Source of the DNA: Rhodospirillaceae bacterium
GTDB lineage: Bacteria > Pseudomonadota > Alphaproteobacteria > Rhodospirillales > JABHCV01
DNA length: 64,000 nt
Direction of reading: 5' to 3'
Assembly (NCBI GenBank): GCA_018662005.1
Contig: JABJHA010000004.1
Span: 330,018 to 394,017, forward strand
The position numbers and the translations under genes are program-made. Below are positions 7,760 to 16,386 of the stretch, in pieces (position 1 is the first letter of the stretch; each line of letters opens with the position of its first letter). The notes below the pieces were generated by a model. The model was not told the DNA's origin and made no database searches. It saw only the letters and a list, made by a program, of their open reading frames with translations.

Positions 7760-9625
7760 CTACCCGTTCCGCATCGCGTCGCACAGGTTCTGCACCTGTT
7801 CGTAGTCGCGGGACTGGGCGGCCATGCGGACCGGTGCGTTGGCGGCGCCCAAACCGGTGTAGCCATCGCGCTGGATGACTTCCAGGAACAAACCGTTGAC
7901 GTCGCGGGTGAATATCTGGAAGTAGGCGCCGCCGTCGGCGTCCTGATCGTAGAGAATGTTGCGCGCCTTCATATCCCGGATGGCCTGCGGTTCGAGGTCG
8001 AAGCGCCGCGGCAGGTCATCGTAGTAGTTGGCCGGCGCCTGCAAGATGATGTCCTGATCCAGTGTATCGGCATAGGCGAAAATATCGACGCAGGTAAAGG
8101 CGAAATGGTGGTACGAGGCGAGGATGTTCTTGGCCAGGAACCGCTGCGTCGTGGTGTTCGGCCCGATCGACGCGTTGAGAGACATGCGGATGCGCCCGTT
8201 ATCGTTCGATATGTTGCGGCTGCGCACGGTTCCGTGCGGGTCGAGGACATCCAGTTGTTCGTTCGATTCGAAGCCGAACATGGCGCAGTAATAGAGCAGG
8301 CTGGAAAGGAACTCGGTCGGCGCCACCGCCTGCGAGAAATGATCGATGTCGCGCAGCCCGTTGCCTTCCGCCGGCGGGTGATCGGCGACTTCCACGAAGT
8401 CGACATCGTAGAACGCCGGCGCGCCCTCGCCGCCGTCGAGAAAATAGATCATGCTGCCGCCGAGGCCACGGATGGCCGGTATATCAAGTTCGCCGGGCTG
8501 CGCCAGATGGCCGATCGTTCCGCCCTGGAACAAGCCGACGCGTTCGACCATCGTCGGCAGCTTGTCGACGTGGAAGGCCAGCCCGCAGACCGACAGGCCG
8601 TGCAGCAGATAGAAGGAATGGGCCGGACAGTCCGGCTGCTCGTTGACAACCAGGTTGATTCCGCCCTGCCGGTAGAGCGAGACGTCCTTCGATTTGTGCC
8701 GGTGGCTATGGACGAAGCCCATGGCTTCGAGGAGACGCTTGAGGTCGGCGGCGTCCTTGCCTTCGCAGGCGAACTCTATAAAGCCGATATCCTGAACGAC
8801 CGGAAGCGACGCCACCTCCGTCGCCGTTTCCTCGAGAAGGTGGAAGGCGCGGATGCCGTCTTCGGCGACCTTATGGGCCGGCATGGCGCGCACCTGGTCG
8901 TTGAAAATTTCCATCGAAACGGGACCGTCGTAACCCATAGAGCGCAGTAACTTGTAAAGGTCGGTGACAGGCAGATTGCCTTGACCGGGGAACAGCCGGA
9001 AATGACGCGACAGCAGCTCGATGTCCATTTTGGTGGTCGGCGCGTCGGCTAGGTGAACGAGGAAGATGCGGGCCGGGTCTATGTCTTCAAGGGGGGCGAA
9101 ATCGACTTCCATGGCGAAGCTGTGAACGGCGCCGAAAACCAGGCCCAGATTGGTCCTGTCGGCCTTTTCAATAATCTGCCAGGCCTGCCAATAGGTACGC
9201 ACGCAATGGCTTGTCGACAGGGCCTCGTAACCGACGCGCAGGCCGCGTTCCGACGCCATGTCGGCGAGCAGGGCGAGATCGGCGGCCGCCCTGTCGGCGT
9301 CGTCCACGGTATCGGGTTGGGTGTTGGCGCAAACGATCAGCATGGGGGCGCCGGTCTCGGCGGCGAGGTCGAGGAAGCGTCCGGCGCGCTTTAAATTCCA
9401 TTTCCGGTGTTCGTCCGGCGCCGCCTCGAAGTCGCGCAGGGATTGCAGGCTGAGGATTTCTATTCCGGCCTCGGCGGCGACGCCGGCGACATCGGACAAG
9501 CTGCCGTCGAAGTATATAAGATCTTCGCGGAATATCTCAATGCCGGCAAAACCGGCAGTGGCGGCGGCGAATATTTTTTTTTCCAGAGGACCGGAAAACG
9601 ATAAGGATGAGATACCTCGCTTCAT
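7760..9625 (-). CDS. QuiC-like fusion: sugar-isomerase/DSD-type domain plus HPPD-like domain
   Basis: The 621-residue length and layout match bacterial 3-dehydroshikimate dehydratases of the QuiC type: an N-terminal xylose-isomerase-like TIM barrel (about 1-270) and a C-terminal 4-hydroxyphenylpyruvate-dioxygenase-like domain (about 285-610). The family converts 3-dehydroshikimate to protocatechuate. The C-terminal domain keeps a His in RDIDHFSQAV, a His in YHHFAFTCVD and a Glu in GLFLEVIQR, the usual 2-His-1-Glu metal set. The N-terminal domain keeps GYEAL and SMEIFND Glu residues. Where family members as I remember them have LDSFH and FVQMADAP, this one has FGAVH and LVHLADAP, so an Asp and a Gln ligand appear replaced. 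The substrate may therefore differ. GGAGAGG precedes the ATG. Confidence 0.75.
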   Translation of the reverse strand: MKRGISSLSFSGPLEKKIFAAATAGFAGIEIFREDLIYFDGSLSDVAGVAAEAGIEILSLQSLRDFEAAPDEHRKWNLKRAGRFLDLAAETGAPMLIVCANTQPDTVDDADRAAADLALLADMASERGLRVGYEALSTSHCVRTYWQAWQIIEKADRTNLGLVFGAVHSFAMEVDFAPLEDIDPARIFLVHLADAPTTKMDIELLSRHFRLFPGQGNLPVTDLYKLLRSMGYDGPVSMEIFNDQVRAMPAHKVAEDGIRAFHLLEETATEVASLPVVQDIGFIEFACEGKDAADLKRLLEAMGFVHSHRHKSKDVSLYRQGGINLVVNEQPDCPAHSFYLLHGLSVCGLAFHVDKLPTMVERVGLFQGGTIGHLAQPGELDIPAIRGLGGSMIYFLDGGEGAPAFYDVDFVEVADHPPAEGNGLRDIDHFSQAVAPTEFLSSLLYYCAMFGFESNEQLDVLDPHGTVRSRNISNDNGRIRMSLNASIGPNTTTQRFLAKNILASYHHFAFTCVDIFAYADTLDQDIILQAPANYYDDLPRRFDLEPQAIRDMKARNILYDQDADGGAYFQIFTRDVNGLFLEVIQRDGYTGLGAANAPVRMAAQSRDYEQVQNLCDAMRNG

Positions 9626-9686
9626 GGCGTTCCTCTCCAGGGGGCATTCGTAACGGGTGCCGAAACAGCTCCATAACGAGACACCT

Positions 9687-10640
9687 TTATAAGCCGAAAC
9701 ATTTCATCTCGATAGCTCCAATCTCCGTCCCACTTCGCCAGCGGCGGTTGGTCACGGCCTCGCGCATTTCGGCCCGTAAAAGACGGATCGTGTCCTCGGC
9801 GAAAATGGAGAGGGGGACATCGGCATTGACCACCGCGTATGCCTTGAACGATGTCGGTTCCGCAATCGGCACGCGGACGACACCCGGGAAATTCCGCGCG
9901 GCGACCGAATACTCATCGATAATGGCGACCCCGAGGTTGTGCCGAACCAGGCTGTAGACGGTCTGTGCGAAACGGGCCTGGATGGCGAGCGTGTAGTCAT
10001 GGCCATTTTCGAGAAATGTCGACGCCAGGATCCGCCCGTAGGGATCGTCGGGATCGATGCCGACCAGCGGATACGCGGCCAACGCGGCCAACGACAATTC
10101 CTTGCGCCCGGCAAGGGCATGCCCTTCCGGAACGATGGCGACCAGATCTCCGGTCGCCAACTCGTGCGAGATCAGGCCGGGATGGTCGATCCGGGAACTC
10201 ATCGCCACCAGTTCTCCCTTCTTGAGGAGCAGGTAGTTGATGGTCTCTTCAATCTTCAGGACGTTGATGTCCATCGCCAGATCGGGATACTTTTCGCGCA
10301 GCCTTTTCACCGCCCGCGGCATGATGTCCTGCGAGATGCTCGGCGCCGAGGCAAAAGAAAAGACGGACGAGCCGCCGCGCTTGAGCGCGTCGACGGAATA
10401 CTGAAGGTCTTCGACTTTCTGGAACACCTCGTTGATCTGGCCGAAGACGTCCCGCGCCTCCTGGGTCGGGATATAGCGGCCATGGCGGCGCGAAAACAGG
10501 CTGATGCCTAACTGGCTCTCGGCATGTTTCATCACCCGGCTGATGCCGGGCGCCGAGACATTCAGCACCTCGGCGGCACCCTTGACCGTGCCGGCGGTCA
10601 TGATGGCGCGAATGACTTCGATCTGGCGTAAGGTCAGCAT
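9687..10640 (-). CDS. LysR-family transcriptional regulator
   Basis: The roughly 317-residue protein has the LysR winged helix at its start (LTLRQIEVIRAIMTAGTVKG, then AAEVLNVSAPGISRVMKHAE) and a periplasmic-binding-like effector domain from about residue 90. I chose the ATG at 10640 because AGAGGA lies upstream; an in-frame start 12 codons earlier is less likely. It is divergent from the HMG-CoA-lyase-like gene and next to the QuiC-like gene, the classical position for a LysR activator responding to a pathway intermediate. The inducer is unknown. Confidence 0.88.
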   Translation of the reverse strand: MLTLRQIEVIRAIMTAGTVKGAAEVLNVSAPGISRVMKHAESQLGISLFSRRHGRYIPTQEARDVFGQINEVFQKVEDLQYSVDALKRGGSSVFSFASAPSISQDIMPRAVKRLREKYPDLAMDINVLKIEETINYLLLKKGELVAMSSRIDHPGLISHELATGDLVAIVPEGHALAGRKELSLAALAAYPLVGIDPDDPYGRILASTFLENGHDYTLAIQARFAQTVYSLVRHNLGVAIIDEYSVAARNFPGVVRVPIAEPTSFKAYAVVNADVPLSIFAEDTIRLLRAEMREAVTNRRWRSGTEIGAIEMKCFGL

Positions 10641-10796
10641 GCGGCGCGTCCTCTGGTCGGCGGCCAAAATTAACATGAAGTAGCCTGTATATGCAATATT
10701 GATAATTGATGTTATGTTGATTTGGGATTGATATAGCCCTCAACGGTTCCCGTTCCCGGCGATGCGGAATGAAGCGAACCGATTGGGAGTTTCTCG
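10641..10796. promoter_or_regulatory. LysR / lyase-operon divergent control region
   Basis: An AT-rich stretch from about 10680 to 10735 separates the LysR gene from the plus-strand operon and is the expected LysR binding region. TATGCAATAT at 10690-10699 is repeated exactly at 35539-35548 before another cluster operon. Repeats of ATTGATA and TTGAT types occur nearby, but I cannot assign a unique T-N11-A site. Confidence 0.45.
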
Positions 10797-11702
10797 ATGT
10801 TCAATCTGGTCAGCGACGTCCTCATCGAAGACGAATCTTTGCGGGATGGTTTGCAGGGCGAGAAACGCTCGTTCTCTGTCGAGGAAAAGCAGCACTTCAT
10901 TCGCGGCATGGAAGCCTGCGGTGTGCGGCGCATTCAGGTGGGATCCTTCGTCCATCCGCAGTGGGTTCCGCAGATGGCCAACACCGACGAGCTGTTTTCG
11001 CTCCTCGAGCCGGCGCCGGGCGTGACCTATACGGCGCTGGTGCTCAACGACCACGGCCTCGACCGCGCCATTGCCGCAGGGGTCAAGCACCTCAGCATGT
11101 CGGTCTCGGCCAGCGAAACTCATTCGATGAAGAATACCAATCGCAGCTTGGCCGATGCCCGCGCCCTTATCAGGCCGATGATCGAGAAAGCCTTGTCGCA
11201 CGGCATTTCCGTGCGCGCCGGTATTCAGTCGGCCTTCGCCTGCTCCTACGATGGCGCCACGCCGCCTGAACGGGTGTGCGAGATCGCCGCCAGTTACAGC
11301 GAACTGGGCGTCCAGGAAATCAACATCGCCGATTCGCCGGGCCTGGCCAATCCCAGGTCGGTCTACGATCTGGCGACCAGGGTGCGGGCGGCAGTGGGCG
11401 ACGATATCGCCTTGTCGCTGCATCTGCACGACACCCGCGGCCTCGGCATCGCCAATATGGTGGCCGGCCTGCAAGCGGGCGTGGCGATCTTCGACGCCGC
11501 CCTCGGCGGCGTCGGCGGTTGTCCGTACATCGCCAACGCCTCGGGCAACATTTCCACAGAAGACGCCGCCTTCGCCCTCGAACAGATGGGCGTCGTCACG
11601 GGGGTCGACTGGCGACGGCTCTGCGGCCTCGCCCTGGAGATGGAGAAACTACTGGAAAGAACGCTTCCCAGCAGGATGGCGCACCTGCAAAGCGCCGCTT
11701 GA
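10797..11702 (+). CDS. HMG-CoA lyase-like enzyme (HMGL family)
   Basis: This 301-residue TIM-barrel enzyme carries the HMG-CoA-lyase signatures: ESLRDGLQGEK (catalytic Arg-Asp), VGSFVHPQWVPQMANTDEL, LSLHLHDTRG (metal-binding His pair) and GGCPYIANASGNISTED with the active-site Cys. The family splits a 3-hydroxy-3-methyl-acyl-CoA, or a related tertiary alcohol, into two parts; malyl- or methylmalyl-type and 4-hydroxy-2-oxo-acid aldolases are related folds. With two CoA-transferases and an acylating-type aldehyde dehydrogenase nearby it most likely makes the carbon-carbon cut of the lower pathway. GGGAG precedes the ATG. It starts the plus-strand operon running to 19114. Confidence 0.83.
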   Translation: MFNLVSDVLIEDESLRDGLQGEKRSFSVEEKQHFIRGMEACGVRRIQVGSFVHPQWVPQMANTDELFSLLEPAPGVTYTALVLNDHGLDRAIAAGVKHLSMSVSASETHSMKNTNRSLADARALIRPMIEKALSHGISVRAGIQSAFACSYDGATPPERVCEIAASYSELGVQEINIADSPGLANPRSVYDLATRVRAAVGDDIALSLHLHDTRGLGIANMVAGLQAGVAIFDAALGGVGGCPYIANASGNISTEDAAFALEQMGVVTGVDWRRLCGLALEMEKLLERTLPSRMAHLQSAA

Positions 11703-11741
11703 ACGGAATTCGACAAGACTATTGAAACAAGGAGAATACAG

Positions 11742-12128
11742 ATGACTGACTCAGTGAGGGTGATGAACCCTTTCAAGGATTGCGATGAATTGTGGTTGGG
11801 TCTCGACGAGGAAGGCCTGCGTCGCAAGGTCTTCCAGGTAGTCACCCCCGAGACCGTCGGGGCCAGCAAAATGCGCGCGGGGCTGACGGTCTTCGAGCCG
11901 GGCGAGCGTTGCGCGCCGCACAATCATCCCGATTCGGAGGAGATCAACATCGTCATCCGTGGCGAGGGTATCGCCTACGACAAGACGGCCGGCACCGAGA
12001 CCCGCTTCAAGGAAAACGACTGGATGTTCATTCCGCAGGGCAACGTGCATGTGCATTACAACGATGGCGACGAGCCGCTGTGGCTGATCTGGTGTTACGC
12101 GCCAATGGGCGAGTTGCCGACGCGCTGA
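11742..12128 (+). CDS. Cupin-domain protein
   Basis: A small 128-residue single-domain cupin. The conserved metal-binding pattern is visible as APHNHPDSEEINIV (two His and a Glu) and later WMFIPQGNVHVHYNDGD with further His residues. Small cupins in catabolic clusters serve as isomerases, dioxygenase-like enzymes or carbohydrate sensors; the exact role cannot be read here. It has an RBS-like GGAG and sits between the HMGL-like and aldehyde dehydrogenase genes with short gaps, so it is co-expressed with them. Confidence 0.75.
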   Translation: MTDSVRVMNPFKDCDELWLGLDEEGLRRKVFQVVTPETVGASKMRAGLTVFEPGERCAPHNHPDSEEINIVIRGEGIAYDKTAGTETRFKENDWMFIPQGNVHVHYNDGDEPLWLIWCYAPMGELPTR

Positions 12129-12160
12129 ACGGGAATCGACACGAATATTGAAAGGTTGGA

Positions 12161-13588
12161 ATGATGAATAGGGTATCTGCCTGGGAACGAGAGATCACCG
12201 AGGAAGACCGTGCCCATGTCCACACGTTGGTGGCGAAGGCGCGGGCGGCCATGGACGCCATCAAGGATTATGATCAGGCCAGCATCGACCGGCTCTGCCA
12301 GGCCGTCGGCTGGGCGACGGCCAACGAGGAAACCTTCACCCGCCTCGCCCATATGGGCGTCGACGAGAGCGGCATTGGCGACCGCGAGGGTCGCCCCAAC
12401 AAGCGCTTCAAGATCATGGGCGTGCTGCGCGATGCGCTGCGCCAGAAAAGCGTCGGCATCATCGAAGAGGATCCGGAAATGGGCCTGGTCAAGTACGCCA
12501 AGCCGGCCGGCGTCATCGCCTCGCTGATACCGACCACCAACCCGGCGCTGACGCCGCCGGTTACGGCGATTTACGCGCTCAAGGCCAAGGACGCCGTGAT
12601 TTTCTCGCCGCACCCGCGCAGCAAGGGCACGACCGTCGAAACCGTGCGTGTCATGCGCGAGACGCTGAAGGCGCTCGGCGCGCCCGAGGACATATTCCAG
12701 TGCATCGAGACGCCGAGCATCCCCGTCACCCAGGAACTGATGGCGAATTGCGACCTGACCATGGCGACCGGCGGCAAGCCGATGGTCACCGCCGCCTACA
12801 GTTCCGGAAAACCGGCTTACGGCGTCGGCGCCGGCAACTCGACCATGGTCATCGACGAGACCGCCGACATCGAGGAAGCGGCCCTTAACTCGCGTATCTC
12901 GAAGACTTCGGACTTCGGATCCGGTTGTTCGGCGGATGGCAATCTGTTGATCGACAGCAGTATCTACGACCGACTGCGCGATCGCTTGATCGCCGAAGGC
13001 GGCTACCTGTGCACTGGCGAAGAAAAGGCCAGGCTCGAAACCGCCCTGTGGGGCGATAACGGTCACCGGACGATGAACACCATCGCCAGCCCGGCCCAGA
13101 GCATCGCCAAGATCGCCGGATTCACCATCCCCGCCGACCGAAAGTTCATCATGGTCGAGCAGGATGAGATCGGCAAGCAGCACAAGTTCTCCGGCGAGAA
13201 ACTGTGCCTGGTCATGGCGCTTTATAAATATCACAACTTCGATGAGGCGCTGGACATGGTGGAGCGCATTTACGAAGTCGCCGGCAAGGGCCACTCGTGC
13301 GGCATTTACTCCTTCGACGACGACCACATCGACCGCCTGGCGCAGGTCGCCCCGGTCAGCCGGATGATGGTCCGCCAGCCGCAGTCGAAGGCCAACGCGG
13401 GATCGTTCACCAATGGTATGCCGATGACCTCGAGCCTGGGTTGCGGTATCTGGGGTGGCAACATCACCAACGAAAACGTCCACCTGAAGCATTATCTGAA
13501 CGTGACATGGGTCTCGCGTCCGATACCCGAAGACCGTCCGAGCGAACAGGAACTGTTCGGCGAGTTCTACCAGACACAGGCTCTTTAG
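12161..13588 (+). CDS. Aldehyde dehydrogenase, acylating (EutE/SauS-like) type
   Basis: This 475-residue NAD(P)-dependent dehydrogenase belongs to the branch that forms acyl-CoA from aldehydes rather than free acids. Supporting features are the N-terminal AKPAGVIASLIPTTNPALTP, which is the cofactor-domain pattern of EutE- and SauS-like enzymes, VGAGNSTMVIDETADIEEAA, the Cys in KTSDFGSGCSADGNLL as likely nucleophile, and SSLGCGIWGGN near the end. SauS enzymes act on sulfoacetaldehyde and EutE on acetaldehyde, so substrate assignment is open. Next to an HMGL-type lyase, it may oxidise the aldehyde released by an aldol cleavage. A strong terminator follows 35 bases after the stop. Confidence 0.8.
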   Translation: MMNRVSAWEREITEEDRAHVHTLVAKARAAMDAIKDYDQASIDRLCQAVGWATANEETFTRLAHMGVDESGIGDREGRPNKRFKIMGVLRDALRQKSVGIIEEDPEMGLVKYAKPAGVIASLIPTTNPALTPPVTAIYALKAKDAVIFSPHPRSKGTTVETVRVMRETLKALGAPEDIFQCIETPSIPVTQELMANCDLTMATGGKPMVTAAYSSGKPAYGVGAGNSTMVIDETADIEEAALNSRISKTSDFGSGCSADGNLLIDSSIYDRLRDRLIAEGGYLCTGEEKARLETALWGDNGHRTMNTIASPAQSIAKIAGFTIPADRKFIMVEQDEIGKQHKFSGEKLCLVMALYKYHNFDEALDMVERIYEVAGKGHSCGIYSFDDDHIDRLAQVAPVSRMMVRQPQSKANAGSFTNGMPMTSSLGCGIWGGNITNENVHLKHYLNVTWVSRPIPEDRPSEQELFGEFYQTQAL

Positions 13589-13621
13589 ACCCGAGTCGCC
13601 CGTTTCTCCCAGGGCCACTCT

Positions 13622-13670
13622 CACCTCCCCCCCCTTGGGCGCAAAGCGCGCCTGGGGGGCGGGTGTTTTT
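13622..13670 (+). terminator. Rho-independent terminator after aldehyde dehydrogenase
   Basis: A GC-rich stem formed by CACCTCCCC...GGGCGC and GCGCGCC...GGGCGGGTG, with a short AAA loop, is directly followed by TTTTT at 13666-13670. It lies between the aldehyde dehydrogenase and the ThDP-enzyme gene and would end or attenuate transcription of the first half of the operon. Confidence 0.75.
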
Positions 13671-13716
13671 CCGATAATCGCCGGGCGCCGGAAACGCCAG
13701 GTTCTGGAGATCGAAA

Positions 13717-15474
13717 ATGAAAGACCAGGTATCCAATTTATTGATCCGCTATCTGGAAGGCCGTGGCGTCAAGCACATATTCGGCCTCTGCGGACACACC
13801 AACATCGCCGTCCTGTCGGCCATGTCGAACAGCAAAATCAACTTCGTCACCGTCCGCCACGAGCAGATTGCGGCCCATGCGGCGGACGGCTATGCGCGCG
13901 TGACCGGCAAGGCCTCGGTGCTGCTCAGCCATCTCAGCCCGGGCCTGACCAATGCGGCGACCGGCGTCGCCAACGCGGCCCTGGATTGCATCCCGATGGT
14001 GGTCATCGCCGGCGACGTGCCAAGCCATTACTACGGCAAGCACCCGCATCAGGAAGTCAACCTTCATGCCGACGCCTCTCAATTCGAGATCTACCGGCCT
14101 TTCGTCAAGCGGGCCTGGCGCGTCGACACGCCGGAGTTGTTCCCGGAAATTATCGAAAAGGCATTCGCCCTGGCCGAGAACGGCCAACCCGGGCCGGTTC
14201 TCGTCGATGTGCCGATGGATATCTTCTCGGCGGAAATCGACGTCGCCCTGTTCGACCGCCTGCGCCACAACACAAAGACATTGAGCAAGCCATCGATCGA
14301 CGAAGAGACCGCGGCGACCATCGTCCGTTCCCTTGTCGAGGCCGACAACCCGCTGCTTTATGTCGGTGGCGGCATCGCCTTGGCGAAAGCCACCGGGGAA
14401 CTCGAGGAATTCGTCGATCACCTGAACATTCCGGTCGCCCACAGCCTGATGGGCAAGGGCATGATGAGCGACGAACATCCCATGATGCTCGGCATGACCG
14501 GCTTTTGGGGCACCCAGTTCATCAACGATCAATGCCTCAAGGCCGACTGGGTGCTGGGCCTGGGAACCCGTTTCAAGGAAGCGGATTGTTCGTCCTGGTA
14601 TCCCGACTACACGTTTAACTTCCCGCCGGCGAAGCTGATCCACATCGACATCGAGGCGACAGAGATCGGGCGTAATTTTCCGACCGAGATCGGCGTCGTG
14701 GCGGATCTGAAGCAGGCCCTGAAAGTGATGCTGAAGGTGGCCAGGGAGCTTTATCCGAAAGGCCTTAAGAACCCGGTGCTGGCCGCCGAGATTGCCGCCT
14801 ACCGTCTCGATTTCAAGGCCTCCAACGCCGAAATGGAAAGCTCGGACGCCTTCCCGATGATGCCCGAGCGTATCCTTGCCGATGTCCGCGCCGCGATGCC
14901 GCGTGACGCCATCCTGACCACCGATGTCGGCTGGAACAAGAACGGCGTCGGCCAGCAATTCCCCATCTACACGCCGGCGACTGTGTTCACGCCCGGTGGA
15001 TATGCGACCATGGGTTTTGGACCGCCGGCGGCGCTCGGAATCAAGATTGCCTGTCCCGATAAAGTCGTGATTTCGATGGTCGGCGATGGCGGTTTCGGGC
15101 AAAATCCGGCGCTGCTGGCGACCGCCGCGGCGGAGCGGCTGGGCGTCATCTGGGTGGTCATGAACAACAACGCCTTCGGCACCATCGCCGGCCTGCAAAA
15201 GGCTCACTACGGCCTGACCTACGGCACCACTTTCCCCGACGACGGCGACGAGATGATGCCGAACTACGCCGATATTGCCAAAGCCTACGGGGTCGATGGC
15301 GTGCGGGTGCGTTCCGCGAAGGCCTTCAAGCCCGCCCTCGAGGCGGCCATCGCCTCCGGCCGGCCGACGGTGATCGACGTCGCCATGATCAACAATCCGA
15401 CGCCGACCAGCGGTCACTGGAACATCCTCGATATTTACTCGCCCAATAAAGACGTCTCGCATGTGGCGACCTAG
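13717..15474 (+). CDS. Thiamine diphosphate-dependent enzyme (acetolactate synthase superfamily)
   Basis: The 585-residue protein has all three parts of the ThDP decarboxylase/synthase fold. The N-terminal pyrimidine-binding domain has RHEQIAAHAADGYAR, whose Glu activates ThDP; the central domain spans about 190-340; the C-terminal domain has GDGGFGQNPALLATAAAE and MNNNAFG (Mg and ThDP motif). It is not a close match to acetolactate synthase as I know it. Relatives of similar length include the ring-opening cyclohexane-1,2-dione hydrolase and inositol IolD, and sulfoacetaldehyde acetyltransferase is another branch. In a cluster of cyclic-acid dehydrogenases, ring opening of a cyclic diketone is an attractive but unproven role. 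GGAG precedes the start. Confidence 0.78.
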   Translation: MKDQVSNLLIRYLEGRGVKHIFGLCGHTNIAVLSAMSNSKINFVTVRHEQIAAHAADGYARVTGKASVLLSHLSPGLTNAATGVANAALDCIPMVVIAGDVPSHYYGKHPHQEVNLHADASQFEIYRPFVKRAWRVDTPELFPEIIEKAFALAENGQPGPVLVDVPMDIFSAEIDVALFDRLRHNTKTLSKPSIDEETAATIVRSLVEADNPLLYVGGGIALAKATGELEEFVDHLNIPVAHSLMGKGMMSDEHPMMLGMTGFWGTQFINDQCLKADWVLGLGTRFKEADCSSWYPDYTFNFPPAKLIHIDIEATEIGRNFPTEIGVVADLKQALKVMLKVARELYPKGLKNPVLAAEIAAYRLDFKASNAEMESSDAFPMMPERILADVRAAMPRDAILTTDVGWNKNGVGQQFPIYTPATVFTPGGYATMGFGPPAALGIKIACPDKVVISMVGDGGFGQNPALLATAAAERLGVIWVVMNNNAFGTIAGLQKAHYGLTYGTTFPDDGDEMMPNYADIAKAYGVDGVRVRSAKAFKPALEAAIASGRPTVIDVAMINNPTPTSGHWNILDIYSPNKDVSHVAT

Positions 15475-15486
15475 GGAATCCTGACT

Positions 15487-16347
15487 ATGGTCTACGGACT
15501 CGGCCTTGCCCACGGCCCCGGCAAAACCCGGCCCTTCCCCATGGGGCAGGCACCGGTGCATGGCGATACCTTGCTGACCGGCACGGTCGGCGATCCGATC
15601 GGCCATGTCCGGGCGCCGGAGGTCATGGCGGCCTGGTTCGCCCGCCGCGGCATCAACGCCATGTGGCTGCCGTTCCACGTCAGCCCCGAGAATCTGGGGG
15701 CTTTCGTCGCCGGCATGCGCGCCCTGGGCAATGTCGCCGGCTTCACGGTCACCATGCCGCACAAGGAGAAGGTCATCCCCCTGCTCGACCATGTGACGGA
15801 CATTGTCGAGCGGACGGGCTCCGCCAATCTGGTGCGACGGGAAGCGGATGGTCGCCTGATCGGCGATAATGTGGACGGCGTCGGCTTCATGGAGGGGTTG
15901 CGGGTCAGCGGCGTCTCCGTTACGGGACGCTCCGTCTGGCTGGTCGGCCTCGGCGGCGCCGGCGCCGCCATCGCCTGGGCCTTGGCCGGGGCCAAACCGG
16001 GCCGCATGATCCTGCACGATATCAATGAGACGCGCGCCGTTAACCTCGCCGACTCCCTGCGCCAATGCCATGGCGATATTGCGATCGAGGTGGCAAGACC
16101 CGAAAGCATCGATGTCGCCATTAACGCGACTCCCCTGGGGTTGCATGCCGAAGATGACCTGCCCTTCGACCCGGGTGTCGTCAAAACCGGGGGCGACCTT
16201 GTCGAAATCATCATGACGCCCGAGGTGACGCCCTTGATGGCGAAGGCCGCCGATCAGGGGTTGCACGTGGTGCCCGGACGCCGCATGCTCGACGGCCAGT
16301 TACAACGTTACGCCGACTTCATGGGGCTGTCCCCGGCCACGGGGTGA
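15487..16347 (+). CDS. Shikimate/quinate dehydrogenase-like enzyme, copy 1
   Basis: This 286-residue AroE-family oxidoreductase keeps the catalytic Lys in TMPHKEKV and the Asp in GDNVDGVGF, plus a nucleotide-binding WLVGLGGAGAAIAWAL at about 158. It differs where AroE enzymes hold the substrate carboxylate: family members read HSxSP with two Ser, whereas here the segment is GDPIGHVRAPE with neither Ser. The N-terminus is about 18 residues longer than usual; an in-frame ATG at 15541 would remove the extra part. It follows the ThDP gene by 12 bases. A catabolic role on a shikimate-like cyclic acid is likely rather than aromatic amino acid synthesis. Confidence 0.8.
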   Translation: MVYGLGLAHGPGKTRPFPMGQAPVHGDTLLTGTVGDPIGHVRAPEVMAAWFARRGINAMWLPFHVSPENLGAFVAGMRALGNVAGFTVTMPHKEKVIPLLDHVTDIVERTGSANLVRREADGRLIGDNVDGVGFMEGLRVSGVSVTGRSVWLVGLGGAGAAIAWALAGAKPGRMILHDINETRAVNLADSLRQCHGDIAIEVARPESIDVAINATPLGLHAEDDLPFDPGVVKTGGDLVEIIMTPEVTPLMAKAADQGLHVVPGRRMLDGQLQRYADFMGLSPATG

Positions 16348-16386
16348 CGCCGCGTCCGGCGGGTCAGGAAGTAAGGAAACCAAGTC

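Noticed and set aside
7562..8950. 462-codon plus-strand open frame antisense to the QuiC-like gene
   Set aside because: Composition is Arg- and Val-rich without motifs, and the opposite strand encodes a full, recognisable two-domain protein.
12095..13624. 509-codon minus-strand open frame
   Set aside because: Antisense to the aldehyde dehydrogenase; no motif.
13738..16266. 842-codon open frame on the minus strand
   Set aside because: It lies antisense to two well-supported plus-strand genes (ThDP enzyme and AroE-like dehydrogenase), has no family motifs and is a product of high-GC codon bias.
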